Source of the DNA: an uncultured Clostridia bacterium
Lineage (GTDB): Bacteria; Bacillota; Clostridia; Christensenellales; DTU072
Direction of reading: 5' to 3'
NCBI GenBank assembly: GCA_934274515.1
Contig: CAKQTC010000007.1
Location: forward strand, 1-64,000
DNA: 64,000 bases
This document shows positions 32,793 through 40,593 of the stretch, one piece after another (positions within the stretch are counted from its first letter, which is position 1; each line of letters begins with the position of its first letter). The notes beneath the pieces are model-generated. The model saw only the letters and a list, made by a program, of their open reading frames with translations, did no database searches and was not told the origin of the DNA. The position numbers and the translations under genes were made by a program.

Positions 32793-33563
32793 TTAAAAAT
32801 TAATTTCAGGCATATTATGCGTCGCCTTGCCTCCAACCACGTAAAACCCCTCTGCATAAAACTTAAACGAGCGTAATCCGCACCTTATCGCGGAAAGCCT
32901 AATAAGACTTTTATATGCTCTCATATATCCGAATTTATCCATATCTTTTTTAGGTAAAAGCGAATTTTGCGCCATTACTGCTTGCAATTTCATTCCTAAG
33001 CAACCGTTGACGCAAACATATGCGTTATTTTTAATCGAATTATAAAACGCTATCGCCTTGATTTTAACCGCATCGCAACTCGTTTCCGACGCTTCGGTCG
33101 GATTTTTCACTAACTCAATCACACGTATAGTTGCTCTCGACGTTATCTCGTCCGCAAAAAGTAATTCATTAGGCGTTTTATAGTTATCTATAAATATAAC
33201 GTCGGGTTTATATTCGACAACGACTTTGGCGATTTCGTCCACAAGTTTGTCAAAATCGATTTTTTCATTTTCGCTAAAAGGTAAGAACTCCACTTCTTTT
33301 ACACCTAATATTGCCGCAGAAAGCAACGCTTCTCTCTTTCTCAAAGCGGCTCTTTCTTCTAGGTCTTGCGGTTGATTAACCGAAAGGACTGAGTTTGTCG
33401 TAATTAAAAACTTAACTTCTTTTTCTAAATTCACAAGTTTTTTTACCGTTCCTCCTGCCGCTTTCGGTATATCGTCCGCATGTGCGGCAACGAATAGAAA
33501 TCTATTGTACTTTTCGATTTTCGGTGTCGGGACAACCCTTTTTATTAGTTTAACAATACACAT
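32793..33563 (-). CDS. PIG-L/LmbE-like protein, degenerate metal site
   Basis: A 256-residue protein. The first part (RFLFVAAHADDIPKAAGGTV) matches the start of the PIG-L/LmbE deacetylase fold, where AHPDDE binds zinc and the catalytic Asp. Here it reads AHADD without the following Glu. The second family motif (HPDHR) is replaced by LLFADEITSR, so the third zinc ligand seems missing. It may be inactive or use another site. The family removes acetyl groups from GlcNAc-type sugars. The start MCIVKLIK is chosen for AAGGAG 5 bases before it. Confidence 0.6.
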   Translation of the reverse strand: MCIVKLIKRVVPTPKIEKYNRFLFVAAHADDIPKAAGGTVKKLVNLEKEVKFLITTNSVLSVNQPQDLEERAALRKREALLSAAILGVKEVEFLPFSENEKIDFDKLVDEIAKVVVEYKPDVIFIDNYKTPNELLFADEITSRATIRVIELVKNPTEASETSCDAVKIKAIAFYNSIKNNAYVCVNGCLGMKLQAVMAQNSLLPKKDMDKFGYMRAYKSLIRLSAIRCGLRSFKFYAEGFYVVGGKATHNMPEINF

Positions 33564-33576
33564 ATTGCTCCTTTTT

Positions 33577-33605
33577 TGAAAAAAGTGCGAGAAAAATCTC
33601 GCACT
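33577..33605. terminator. Hairpin terminator, symmetrical
   Basis: AGTGCGAGA (33584-33592), loop AAAA, TCTCGCACT (33597-33605), with T-rich flank on both strands. On the minus strand it ends the 98-residue gene and lies just before the PIG-L-like start. Confidence 0.75.
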
Positions 33606-33627
33606 GTCTTTTTTCGATAACGTAAAC

Positions 33628-33924
33628 CTAAACGTCGATTTCGTCTTTGCCTTCGGGTTCGGTCGCCGCCGCTTCCGCCGCTTTTTCTTCCTCGGCATAA
33701 GGTGTAAACGGTGCGATTTTACCTTCTTCCTTGAATTTCCTGTACGCGTCAAGATATTGATCTATATAATCGTTCTTGTATGCGTTATAATACTCGGTAA
33801 AATAATCTCGGTTGCCGTTAGAGTCGTATGCAGGCTCGGGCTTTTTAAGTTCAAAACTGTCAAAAGGGTTCGCCGGCGCAACTTCCGCTTCGGTGTGAGC
33901 AATTTTTTTCTTTCTTTTACACAT
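33628..33924 (-). CDS. Small acidic hypothetical protein
   Basis: A 98-residue protein starting MCKRKKK, chosen because GGAGG lies 5 bases before this ATG. The short basic head is followed by a Tyr/Asp-rich middle (YFTEYYNAYKNDYIDQYLDAY) and an acidic, Ala/Glu-rich tail ending EIDV. No family recognised; no signal peptide. It has its own promoter and terminator. Function unknown. Confidence 0.7.
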   Translation of the reverse strand: MCKRKKKIAHTEAEVAPANPFDSFELKKPEPAYDSNGNRDYFTEYYNAYKNDYIDQYLDAYRKFKEEGKIAPFTPYAEEEKAAEAAATEPEGKDEIDV

Positions 33925-33954
33925 ACAATCCTCCATTTCGTCAAATATGATAAA

Positions 33955-33983
33955 AGTATATCACATAACGACGTTAAAATCAA
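33955..33983 (-). promoter_or_regulatory. Promoter of the 98-residue gene
   Basis: Minus strand TTGATT (33983-33978), 17-bp spacer, TATACT (33960-33955). Confidence 0.7.
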
Positions 33984-34069
33984 TATCTTATTTTATTTTT
34001 TTGCGAAAAACGGACAATTTCGACAAACTCTCCCGTTCGTTTTTCGCATTAAACGTTAGAATTCGTTTT

Positions 34070-35593
34070 TCAATACAGAGCCTTGCCCGTCATCTCGGCA
34101 GGTTGCGGAACATTCATCATTTTAAGGAACGTAGGAGCAACGTCTGCAAGCGTTCCGTTATGCATTTGACATTCTTTGTCCGTCACAAGCACAATCGGAA
34201 CAGGGTTCGTCGTATGTGCCGTAAACGGTCCGTTTTCATCAAACATCTTGTCGGCATTCCCGTGATCTGCAGTAACGATTGCTTCTCCGCCTGTATAAAT
34301 AATCGCGTCGATAACTTTTTTTAGTTGTTCGTCAACGGTTTTAACCGCCTTAACCGCCGCGTCGAACACGCCGGTATGCCCTACCATATCGCAGTTGGCG
34401 AAGTTAAGAATTAAAACGTCATATTCTCCGCTTCTTACGAGTTCGGCTGCTTTATCCGCTACTTCGACCGCACTCATCTCGGGCTGCAAATCGTAGGTCG
34501 CCACTTTGGGTGACGGAATTAGAACTCTATCTTCGTTTTCGTTGGCTTTTTCTACGCCGCCGTTAAAGAAGAACGTCACGTGAGCGTATTTTTCGGTTTC
34601 CGCAATTCTCAGTTGCTTTAATCCGAGCGACGAAATGTACTCTCCGAGTGTATTTTTAAGGCTTTGCGGCTTAAACGCTATTTCCAAATAAGGCGCAAAA
34701 GACGCGTCGTACTGCGTCATTCCTACGTAAAAAGGTTTAAGATACCCTTTTTTTCTGTCAAATCCGCTAAAATCCGGGGTGATAAACGCTCTGGAAATCT
34801 CACGCGCCCTGTCGGGACGGAAGTTAAAGAAGAAAATGCTGTCACCTTCGTCTATCGTCGCCACGGGTTTACCGTTTTCAAAAACGACTTTTGGCGTAAC
34901 GAATTCATCGGTTACTCCTTCCTCATAACTCTTTTCTACTGCGGCAACGGGGTCTACGCACTGCTCGCCTTCACCGAGAGTAAGCGCATTATACGCTTTT
35001 TCAACTCTTTCCCAGCGGTTGTCTCTGTCCATTGCGTAAAATCTACCCTGCACGGTAGCGATTTTACCGAAATTCTCTTCTTTCATAAAGTTAGCGAGTT
35101 GGCGAACAAAGTCCGCTCCGCTCTTCGGCGGAACGTCGCGTCCGTCAAGGAAACAATGCACGTACACGTTGTCCAGTCCTTCCGCTTTCGCCATTTTAAT
35201 AATAGCGAAAAGGTGTTCGATATGCGAATGAACGCCGCCGTTGCTTAACAGTCCGTAAGTATGGAACTTTTTACCGTTATCTCTTGCGTGATGCATTGCG
35301 TCGAGAATTGCCTGATTTTTTTGAAAATCACCGTCTTTTATTGCTTTTGTAATTCTAGTGAGTTCTTGATAAACAACGCGTCCCGCTCCCATATTGAGAT
35401 GTCCTACTTCGCTGTTTCCCATTTGTCCGTCGGGAAGTCCTACGTCCATACCGGACGCACCGAGTTGCGCGTGCGGATATTTCGCAAGAAGAGAATTGAA
35501 GTACGGCGTACCTTCTGTCGCAATCGCATTGCCTTTGGTTTCGGTGTTTATTCCGAACCCGTCAAGAATAATCAATCCGTATGTTTTTTTCAT
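34070..35593 (-). CDS. gpmI: 2,3-BPG-independent phosphoglycerate mutase
   Basis: A 507-residue two-domain Mn enzyme of glycolysis. ILDGFG and the catalytic Ser in GQMGNSEVGHLN are at the N-terminus; NFANCDMVGHTG and VTADHGNADKM carry metal ligands at the C-terminus. The start MKKTYGLIILDGFG is chosen for AGAGG before it. Third gene of pgk-tpiA-gpmI. A hairpin at 35613-35638 separates it from tpiA. Confidence 0.97.
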   Translation of the reverse strand: MKKTYGLIILDGFGINTETKGNAIATEGTPYFNSLLAKYPHAQLGASGMDVGLPDGQMGNSEVGHLNMGAGRVVYQELTRITKAIKDGDFQKNQAILDAMHHARDNGKKFHTYGLLSNGGVHSHIEHLFAIIKMAKAEGLDNVYVHCFLDGRDVPPKSGADFVRQLANFMKEENFGKIATVQGRFYAMDRDNRWERVEKAYNALTLGEGEQCVDPVAAVEKSYEEGVTDEFVTPKVVFENGKPVATIDEGDSIFFFNFRPDRAREISRAFITPDFSGFDRKKGYLKPFYVGMTQYDASFAPYLEIAFKPQSLKNTLGEYISSLGLKQLRIAETEKYAHVTFFFNGGVEKANENEDRVLIPSPKVATYDLQPEMSAVEVADKAAELVRSGEYDVLILNFANCDMVGHTGVFDAAVKAVKTVDEQLKKVIDAIIYTGGEAIVTADHGNADKMFDENGPFTAHTTNPVPIVLVTDKECQMHNGTLADVAPTFLKMMNVPQPAEMTGKALY

Positions 35594-35612
35594 ATTTGCC
35601 TCTTTTCTTGAA

Positions 35613-35638
35613 GTGCGTGTCGTAAAAACGGCACGCAC
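35613..35638. repeat. Intercistronic hairpin tpiA-gpmI
   Basis: GTGCGTG (35613-35619) pairs with CACGCAC (35632-35638), extended by CG/CG. No T-run follows on the minus strand. It may be an mRNA processing or stability element. Confidence 0.55.
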
Positions 35639-35659
35639 AGAGTTTTTTTTATTTACGAA

Positions 35660-36406
35660 TTAGTAATTAACGACTTTTGCGAAGTCTTCCGGTTTAAGGC
35701 TTGCTCCGCCGATAAGTCCGCCGTCGATTTGCTCCATCGCCATAAGTTCGGAAGCGTTCTTCGGGTTCATACTGCCACCGTATTGAATACGAATGGAGTT
35801 CGCACTCGCTCTTCCGTAGAGTTTTCTGACAACTTTACGAATAATTTTGATGGTGTCGTTTGCGTCCTGTGCGGTAGCGGTTTTGCCCGTTCCGATTGCC
35901 CATACGGGTTCGTACGCAATAACAATTCTTTTCAGTTCTTGTTTCGTTATGTCTTTAAGCGCGCCGATGGTTTGTCTTGTAACGACTTCCGCCGTCTTTC
36001 CGCCTTCTCTTTCTTCAAGCAGTTCGCCTACGCAAACGATAACTTTAAGTCCGGCGTTAAGAGCCGCTTTCGTTCTGAGATTGACGGTTTCGTCGGTTTC
36101 GCCGAAATATTGACGTCTTTCACTGTGTCCGGTGATAACGTAACTAACTTTGAGTTCTTTAAGCATTTGCGCGCTGATTTCTCCGGTAAACGCTCCTTTT
36201 TCTGCCCAATGTACGTTTTGTGCGCCGATTTGTATATTCGAACCTCTCGCCGCTTTTCTTGCAGTAACAATATCCGTGAAAGGAACGCAGCATACTACTT
36301 CGCATTTTGCGTCTTTAACCAAAGGAATTAAGTCCGTGATAAGTTGCTTAGTTTCTTCGTTGGTCTTGTTCATTTTCCAGTTTCCTGCGATAATGTTCTT
36401 TTTCAT
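35660..36406 (-). CDS. tpiA: Triosephosphate isomerase
   Basis: A 248-residue TIM barrel interconverting DHAP and GAP. AGNWKMNK holds the catalytic Lys, VITGHSERR the catalytic His, AYEPVWAIGTGK the catalytic Glu and start of the flexible loop, and YGGSMNPKN the phosphate site. AAGGAG precedes the ATG. Confidence 0.98.
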   Translation of the reverse strand: MKKNIIAGNWKMNKTNEETKQLITDLIPLVKDAKCEVVCCVPFTDIVTARKAARGSNIQIGAQNVHWAEKGAFTGEISAQMLKELKVSYVITGHSERRQYFGETDETVNLRTKAALNAGLKVIVCVGELLEEREGGKTAEVVTRQTIGALKDITKQELKRIVIAYEPVWAIGTGKTATAQDANDTIKIIRKVVRKLYGRASANSIRIQYGGSMNPKNASELMAMEQIDGGLIGGASLKPEDFAKVVNY

Positions 36407-36457
36407 TTTCTTATTTCTCCTTATAACTTTTTATAAATTGAATTTTTTATCGTTTGT

Positions 36458-36483
36458 CCTTTATCGGTATAATGCCGATAAGG
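36458..36483. repeat. Intercistronic hairpin pgk-tpiA
   Basis: CTTTATCGG (36459-36467) pairs with CCGATAAGG (36475-36483, one wobble pair) around 7 bases. No T-run. Like the hairpin at 35613, it sits in a gap of the glycolytic operon. Confidence 0.55.
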
Positions 36484-36495
36484 GTCGTTTTTGTT

Positions 36496-37809
36496 TTATT
36501 TATCGTTAAGACAAGCAATACCGGGAAGAACTTTCCCTTCAAACAGTTCGAGCGACGCTCCGCCTCCGGTAGATATATGCGTCATCTTGTCCGCGTAGCC
36601 GAGTTGCGCTACCGCCGCTGCACTGTCTCCGCCGCCGATAATCGTGGTCGCGTCCTTAGCGTCCGCAAGTGCTTTCGCCACAGCGTTCGTTCCTGCTGCA
36701 AGTACGGGGTTTTCAAATACGCCCATAGGTCCGTTCCAAATAACTGTCTTGGCGGTGCTTACCGCTTCCGCATACAGTTTACGCGTTTCAACGCCGATAT
36801 CGAGAGCCATCATATCCGCAGGAATATCGTGAATATCTACATTCTTAATTTCAATAGGTGCGTCGATAGGATTCGGGAATTCTTTTACGATAGACGCGTC
36901 TACGGGCAAATATAGTTTTTTGCCGTTGTCCTTCGCTTTTTTAATCATATTGCGGCAGTATTCGATTTTTTCATCGTCGACAAGCGAAGTTCCCACTTCG
37001 ATACCCTGCGCTTTAAGGAACGTATATGCCATTCCGCCGCCGATGATAAGCGTATCGCATTTGTTGAGAAGATTGTCGATAACGTTAAGTTTATCGGCTA
37101 TCTTCGCTCCGCCGAGAATAGCAACGAACGGGTGTACGGGATTTTCGAGAGCGTCCGCCATTACCGAAAGTTCTTTTTCGATAAGGAATCCGCAAACCGC
37201 GGTTTTAACAAAACCGTACTCTACGATTGCAGCCGTGGAAGCGTGCGAACGATGCGCCGTACCGAAAGCGTCGTTGACGTAAATATCACAGAAAGACGCA
37301 AGTTCTTTGCAGAACTGCTCGTCTCTTCCTTCTTCACCCGCGTCGAAACGTAGGTTTTCGAGAAGAACACATTCTCCGTCTTTAAGCGCTGCAACTTTCG
37401 CTTTTGCGTCTTCGCCTACTATGTCTTTTGCAAACGTAACTTTTCCGTCAAGAAGTTGGTTAAGTCTGTCGGCAACGGGTTTAAGCGTAAACTTTTTAAT
37501 ATCGTTTTTCGCTTTTTCAAGCGCCGCCGCTTTCGCCGCTGCCTGTTCCGCTTCGGGAAGCGCTGCTATCGCTTTCTTTTCCTTTTTGTTAAGTCCGAAA
37601 CCGGGCGTGAAAATATTATGCGGTTTTCCCATATGCGAGCACAGTATAACTTTTGCTCCGTGCTCCATAAGATATTTGATGGTCGGCAGAGCGCCTTTAA
37701 TACGATTTTCATCGGTTATCACTCCGTCTTTCATCGGTACGTTAAAGTCGCATCTTACAAGACACCTTTTACCTTTTACGTCAACATCTCGTATGGTTTT
37801 TTTGTTCAT
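36496..37809 (-). CDS. pgk: Phosphoglycerate kinase with extra helical insert
   Basis: A 437-residue glycolytic kinase. RCDFNVP, SHMGKP and the C-terminal GGGDSAAAV with ISTGGGASLE are clear. Most family members are 390-400 residues; the excess is an Ala/Lys/Glu-rich insert at about 66-105 between SHMGKP and FTLKPVADRL, predicted as a helix on the N-domain surface. AAAAGGAG precedes the ATG. First gene of pgk-tpiA-gpmI; gap is absent here. Confidence 0.96.
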   Translation of the reverse strand: MNKKTIRDVDVKGKRCLVRCDFNVPMKDGVITDENRIKGALPTIKYLMEHGAKVILCSHMGKPHNIFTPGFGLNKKEKKAIAALPEAEQAAAKAAALEKAKNDIKKFTLKPVADRLNQLLDGKVTFAKDIVGEDAKAKVAALKDGECVLLENLRFDAGEEGRDEQFCKELASFCDIYVNDAFGTAHRSHASTAAIVEYGFVKTAVCGFLIEKELSVMADALENPVHPFVAILGGAKIADKLNVIDNLLNKCDTLIIGGGMAYTFLKAQGIEVGTSLVDDEKIEYCRNMIKKAKDNGKKLYLPVDASIVKEFPNPIDAPIEIKNVDIHDIPADMMALDIGVETRKLYAEAVSTAKTVIWNGPMGVFENPVLAAGTNAVAKALADAKDATTIIGGGDSAAAVAQLGYADKMTHISTGGGASLELFEGKVLPGIACLNDK

Positions 37810-37863
37810 AAGTCGTTCTCCTTTTTAAGGGTAAATATTGTTCCGCTTTCCGCGGTCGAATAT

Positions 37864-37892
37864 ATTGTACCATTATTTTTCCCCTTAGTAAA
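37864..37892 (-). promoter_or_regulatory. Promoter of pgk-tpiA-gpmI
   Basis: Minus strand TTTACT (37892-37887), 17-bp spacer, TACAAT (37869-37864). Confidence 0.65.
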
Positions 37893-37961
37893 CTATTTAT
37901 TTGCTTTTTTTCGCAAATAACTTGCAAAAAAGCCTTATTTATAACTTAAAAACGAACAAAA

Positions 37962-38588
37962 CTATTCTAAACGACCGAGTTTGAGAAAACCTAGGGGTGG
38001 GCGGGCGGGGGTATCGTTGACGGCAAAAGAAAACGGAACGCCTTGCGAAACAATCTCAGTGCGCGTATCGTTTTTTACCACAGCGTCGGAAAAAACCGAA
38101 ACAAACCCGTTTCCGAACGCTCCGTGCCCCTTAACCGCCTTTATATATAGACCGCTAAACGAGTCTAACGTTTGATGCAAAATAAAATTTGCACCGCCCG
38201 AAAAACAATTTGAACTTTGCGGACACAAAAAATCTTTTCCGACGCTCACGCCGAATTTCCCGACGCGCGTGGAAAAAATTTTAATCGATTTTCCCTGCGA
38301 AAAGTCACTTTCCGTTATCGCATCGGCTATCCCCATAAAATAACCTCCGTCAAAAACGGCTACGGAATAAAAATTTTCGTCATCGATACGCACTCTCGCG
38401 CAAATCGTTACTACCTTTCCCGTTTCAAACGAGAGAGTTCTTGCGTTTTTAATTGTTTGAGGTATTTCGTAAAATTTTGAAAAAACTATTTCTTTGTGAA
38501 AGTTTATCGCTATAATATCGCTTTCAACAACACAAAGCGGCGCTATTTCACGATTATTTTCTATATTGACTGCTACGATTTTAACCAT
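37962..38588 (-). CDS. Nitrilase-like protein lacking the catalytic Cys (tentative)
   Basis: A 208-residue soluble protein. The order FYSVAVFDGGYFMG, then KIFSTRVGKFGVSVGKDFLCPQ and FSGGANFILHQT follows the core of carbon-nitrogen hydrolases (NTAVVFDxxG, FGRIGVxICYD, GADVILxP). At the place of the nucleophilic Cys (ICYD) it has VGKD, so the catalytic residue would be lost. It is also shorter than the usual ~260-300. It may be a pseudo-enzyme. It lies 24 bases after the SH3-type gene on the same strand. The family call is by pattern only. Confidence 0.5.
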   Translation of the reverse strand: MVKIVAVNIENNREIAPLCVVESDIIAINFHKEIVFSKFYEIPQTIKNARTLSFETGKVVTICARVRIDDENFYSVAVFDGGYFMGIADAITESDFSQGKSIKIFSTRVGKFGVSVGKDFLCPQSSNCFSGGANFILHQTLDSFSGLYIKAVKGHGAFGNGFVSVFSDAVVKNDTRTEIVSQGVPFSFAVNDTPARPPLGFLKLGRLE

Positions 38589-38612
38589 ATTAATAAATAT
38601 GGTTTTCTCGAT

Positions 38613-39263
38613 TTATTTGTTCTTGTTTGACGCTCTTTTTTTCTTTACGAGCAATATAACGATAAACGCCACGGCAAGTCCGCCGCCGATAAGTCCGCCT
38701 GCTATAATAAGCGCGAGTTTTTGATTATAGGTAAGCCCCGTTGTTACGTTGTCCTTTTTAACAAAATAATACTCGCCTTCATAAATTATTTTTATAAAAT
38801 CGCCATAAGACGCATCTTCTTCGACGACTACGTTTACTTTTTGCCCGTCGTGCAAAATTTTATCGGTTTCGCTTTTTTCGTCGTAATACTTGTATAGTTT
38901 GATTTCGTCGGACGATTTTTGTCCTGTCGCTTTCGCAACGTATATTTCTTCGTATCCGTCGTTATCTACAGTAAAATATAAATACGAATATGGAACGTAT
39001 CCCTCATAATGCGAATTATATCTAATTTTAACCCATTGCACGCCTTTTGCATCCAAAATCGGTTGCTCTAATTGCTCCACCTTTTCGTTTTGCTTGATTT
39101 CCGGCACTACAGTTTTGGCAGAATAAGACGGTTCGGCGTAAAGCGGCGTTTTTATCAACGTTTTAATCGTATCGGGTTTCGCCGCCGCGCTTGCAAAAAT
39201 GCAAAAAACGACGAGCAAAATCGTAGAAATAACTACTATTCCCGCTCGTCGTATGCTTTTCAT
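38613..39263 (-). CDS. Membrane-anchored SH3b-like protein
   Basis: A 216-residue protein with an N-terminal signal or anchor (about 7-28), an extracytoplasmic part holding an SH3b-type domain (TPLYAEPSYSAKTV ... VQWVKIRYNSHYEGYVP, about 40-95), a second SH3-like stretch, and a C-terminal membrane helix (about 182-206) followed by KKKRASNKNK. SH3b domains bind cell-wall peptides. Orientation would put the domains outside the cell. GGAGG precedes the ATG. Function unknown, probably at the envelope. Confidence 0.7.
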   Translation of the reverse strand: MKSIRRAGIVVISTILLVVFCIFASAAAKPDTIKTLIKTPLYAEPSYSAKTVVPEIKQNEKVEQLEQPILDAKGVQWVKIRYNSHYEGYVPYSYLYFTVDNDGYEEIYVAKATGQKSSDEIKLYKYYDEKSETDKILHDGQKVNVVVEEDASYGDFIKIIYEGEYYFVKKDNVTTGLTYNQKLALIIAGGLIGGGLAVAFIVILLVKKKRASNKNK

Positions 39264-39288
39264 AAATCCTCCGTCTTTGTCTTTTACG

Positions 39289-40452
39289 CTATTTATTGCT
39301 TATATTCATAAGATTATGAATTCGATCGGACGAATTCAACAAATCCGCTACCGACTTGTTTTGGTTGCAATACGCGACTATATACGCGACGTATTTGCTC
39401 AAATCCGCTTCGATAAACCACTCGCATTGCTTTACTTCCGGACTCGTATAGGTAAGGTTCGTACTAAGTACCGCGGTAAATAAGCCTTCCTCGTACGCTT
39501 TTTGGAACTTTTCTTTTCCTTCGGTAAATATGGCAAAAGTGGCGTTTAGGAATATTCTTTTCGCTCCGTCTTCTTTAAGATGACGGCAAAGCCTAAGCAT
39601 GGAATCTCCGGTCGCGATAATGTCGTCCGCTACAAGAATATCTTTCCCTTTTACGCTCGTACCTATGTAATCGTGACTAACTATCGGGTTACGTCCGTTT
39701 ACAATCGTAGTATAATCCCTTCTCTTGTAGAACATACCCAAGTCAAGCCCAAGAACGGACGCATAATATATGTTCCTATTCATCGCGCCTTCGTCGGGAG
39801 ATACTATCATAAACGTGTCTTTGTTTATGTCTTCGTCGGGAAAGTGCGTTCTAAGCGCTTTAAGTATTTGATACGTCGGGAAAAAATTGTCAAATCCCAT
39901 CAACGGTACGGCGTTTTGCACTCTGGGATCATGTGCGTCGAACGTAATTATTTCGCTTACCCCCATAGAGTAAAGTTCTTGCAACATCTGCGCACAGTCA
40001 AGCGATTCCCTCGAATTACGCCTGTGTTGTCTGCCACCGTAAAGAATAGGCATAATAACCGTAATTCTTTCCGCTTTTCCGCCCGCAGCGGAAATAACGC
40101 GTTTTAAGTCGGCATAGTGGTCATCCGGACTCATTCTGTTTTGACTGCCTAACATATTGTAAGTAACGTTGTAATTTCCCGTATCTACGAGAATGTACAA
40201 GTCCATTCCGCGTACGCTATCGTTTATCATCGCTTTCCCGTCGCCTGTCGTAAAACGCGGACAGGAAGAAGACAAAATAAAAGTATCCCGTTTAACAAAA
40301 TCGGCATTACGCTTCGACAAATCGCGATTGTACCAATTTACGAGATACCTGTCAACAAGTCTGCCCATCTCTTTCGCGCCTTCGAGAACGATAAGTCCGA
40401 GCGGTCCGACGGAAGATGGTTTGTCAAATACTTCTGTAAAAAATGTAGGCAT
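39289..40452 (-). CDS. prs: Ribose-phosphate pyrophosphokinase, long form
   Basis: A 387-residue PRPP synthetase. The PRPP-binding loop is VADDIIATGDSM, the flexible loop region FYKRRDYTTI, and GGRQHRRN and FDAHDPRVQN match the ATP/ribose-5-phosphate sites. It is about 70 residues longer than the standard 315-residue enzyme, with extra N-terminal sequence. The start MPTFFTEV is set by GGGAG before it. Makes PRPP for nucleotide, His, Trp and NAD synthesis. Confidence 0.93.
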   Translation of the reverse strand: MPTFFTEVFDKPSSVGPLGLIVLEGAKEMGRLVDRYLVNWYNRDLSKRNADFVKRDTFILSSSCPRFTTGDGKAMINDSVRGMDLYILVDTGNYNVTYNMLGSQNRMSPDDHYADLKRVISAAGGKAERITVIMPILYGGRQHRRNSRESLDCAQMLQELYSMGVSEIITFDAHDPRVQNAVPLMGFDNFFPTYQILKALRTHFPDEDINKDTFMIVSPDEGAMNRNIYYASVLGLDLGMFYKRRDYTTIVNGRNPIVSHDYIGTSVKGKDILVADDIIATGDSMLRLCRHLKEDGAKRIFLNATFAIFTEGKEKFQKAYEEGLFTAVLSTNLTYTSPEVKQCEWFIEADLSKYVAYIVAYCNQNKSVADLLNSSDRIHNLMNISNK

Positions 40453-40483
40453 ATATTGCTCCCGTGTTCTTATGATATTACAA

Positions 40484-40512
40484 ATTATATCACATCGTTT
40501 ACGTTTAAGCAA
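40484..40512 (-). promoter_or_regulatory. Promoter of prs
   Basis: Minus strand TTGCTT (40512-40507), 17-bp spacer, TATAAT (40489-40484). Confidence 0.7.
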
Positions 40513-40542
40513 ACGAATAACGCACGCACACCCTAAAATAAA

Positions 40543-40576
40543 AAACAAAAGCGGCGCCGTTTCGCCGCTTTTGTTT
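40543..40576. terminator. Terminator of the ABC exporter operon
   Basis: AAACAAAAGCGGCG/CGCCGCTTTTGTTT, a 14-bp stem with a 6-nt loop, giving T-rich 3' flanks on both strands. On the minus strand it follows the stop of the second exporter gene at 40594. Confidence 0.8.
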
Positions 40577-40593
40577 AGGTCGATTTTTTCATC

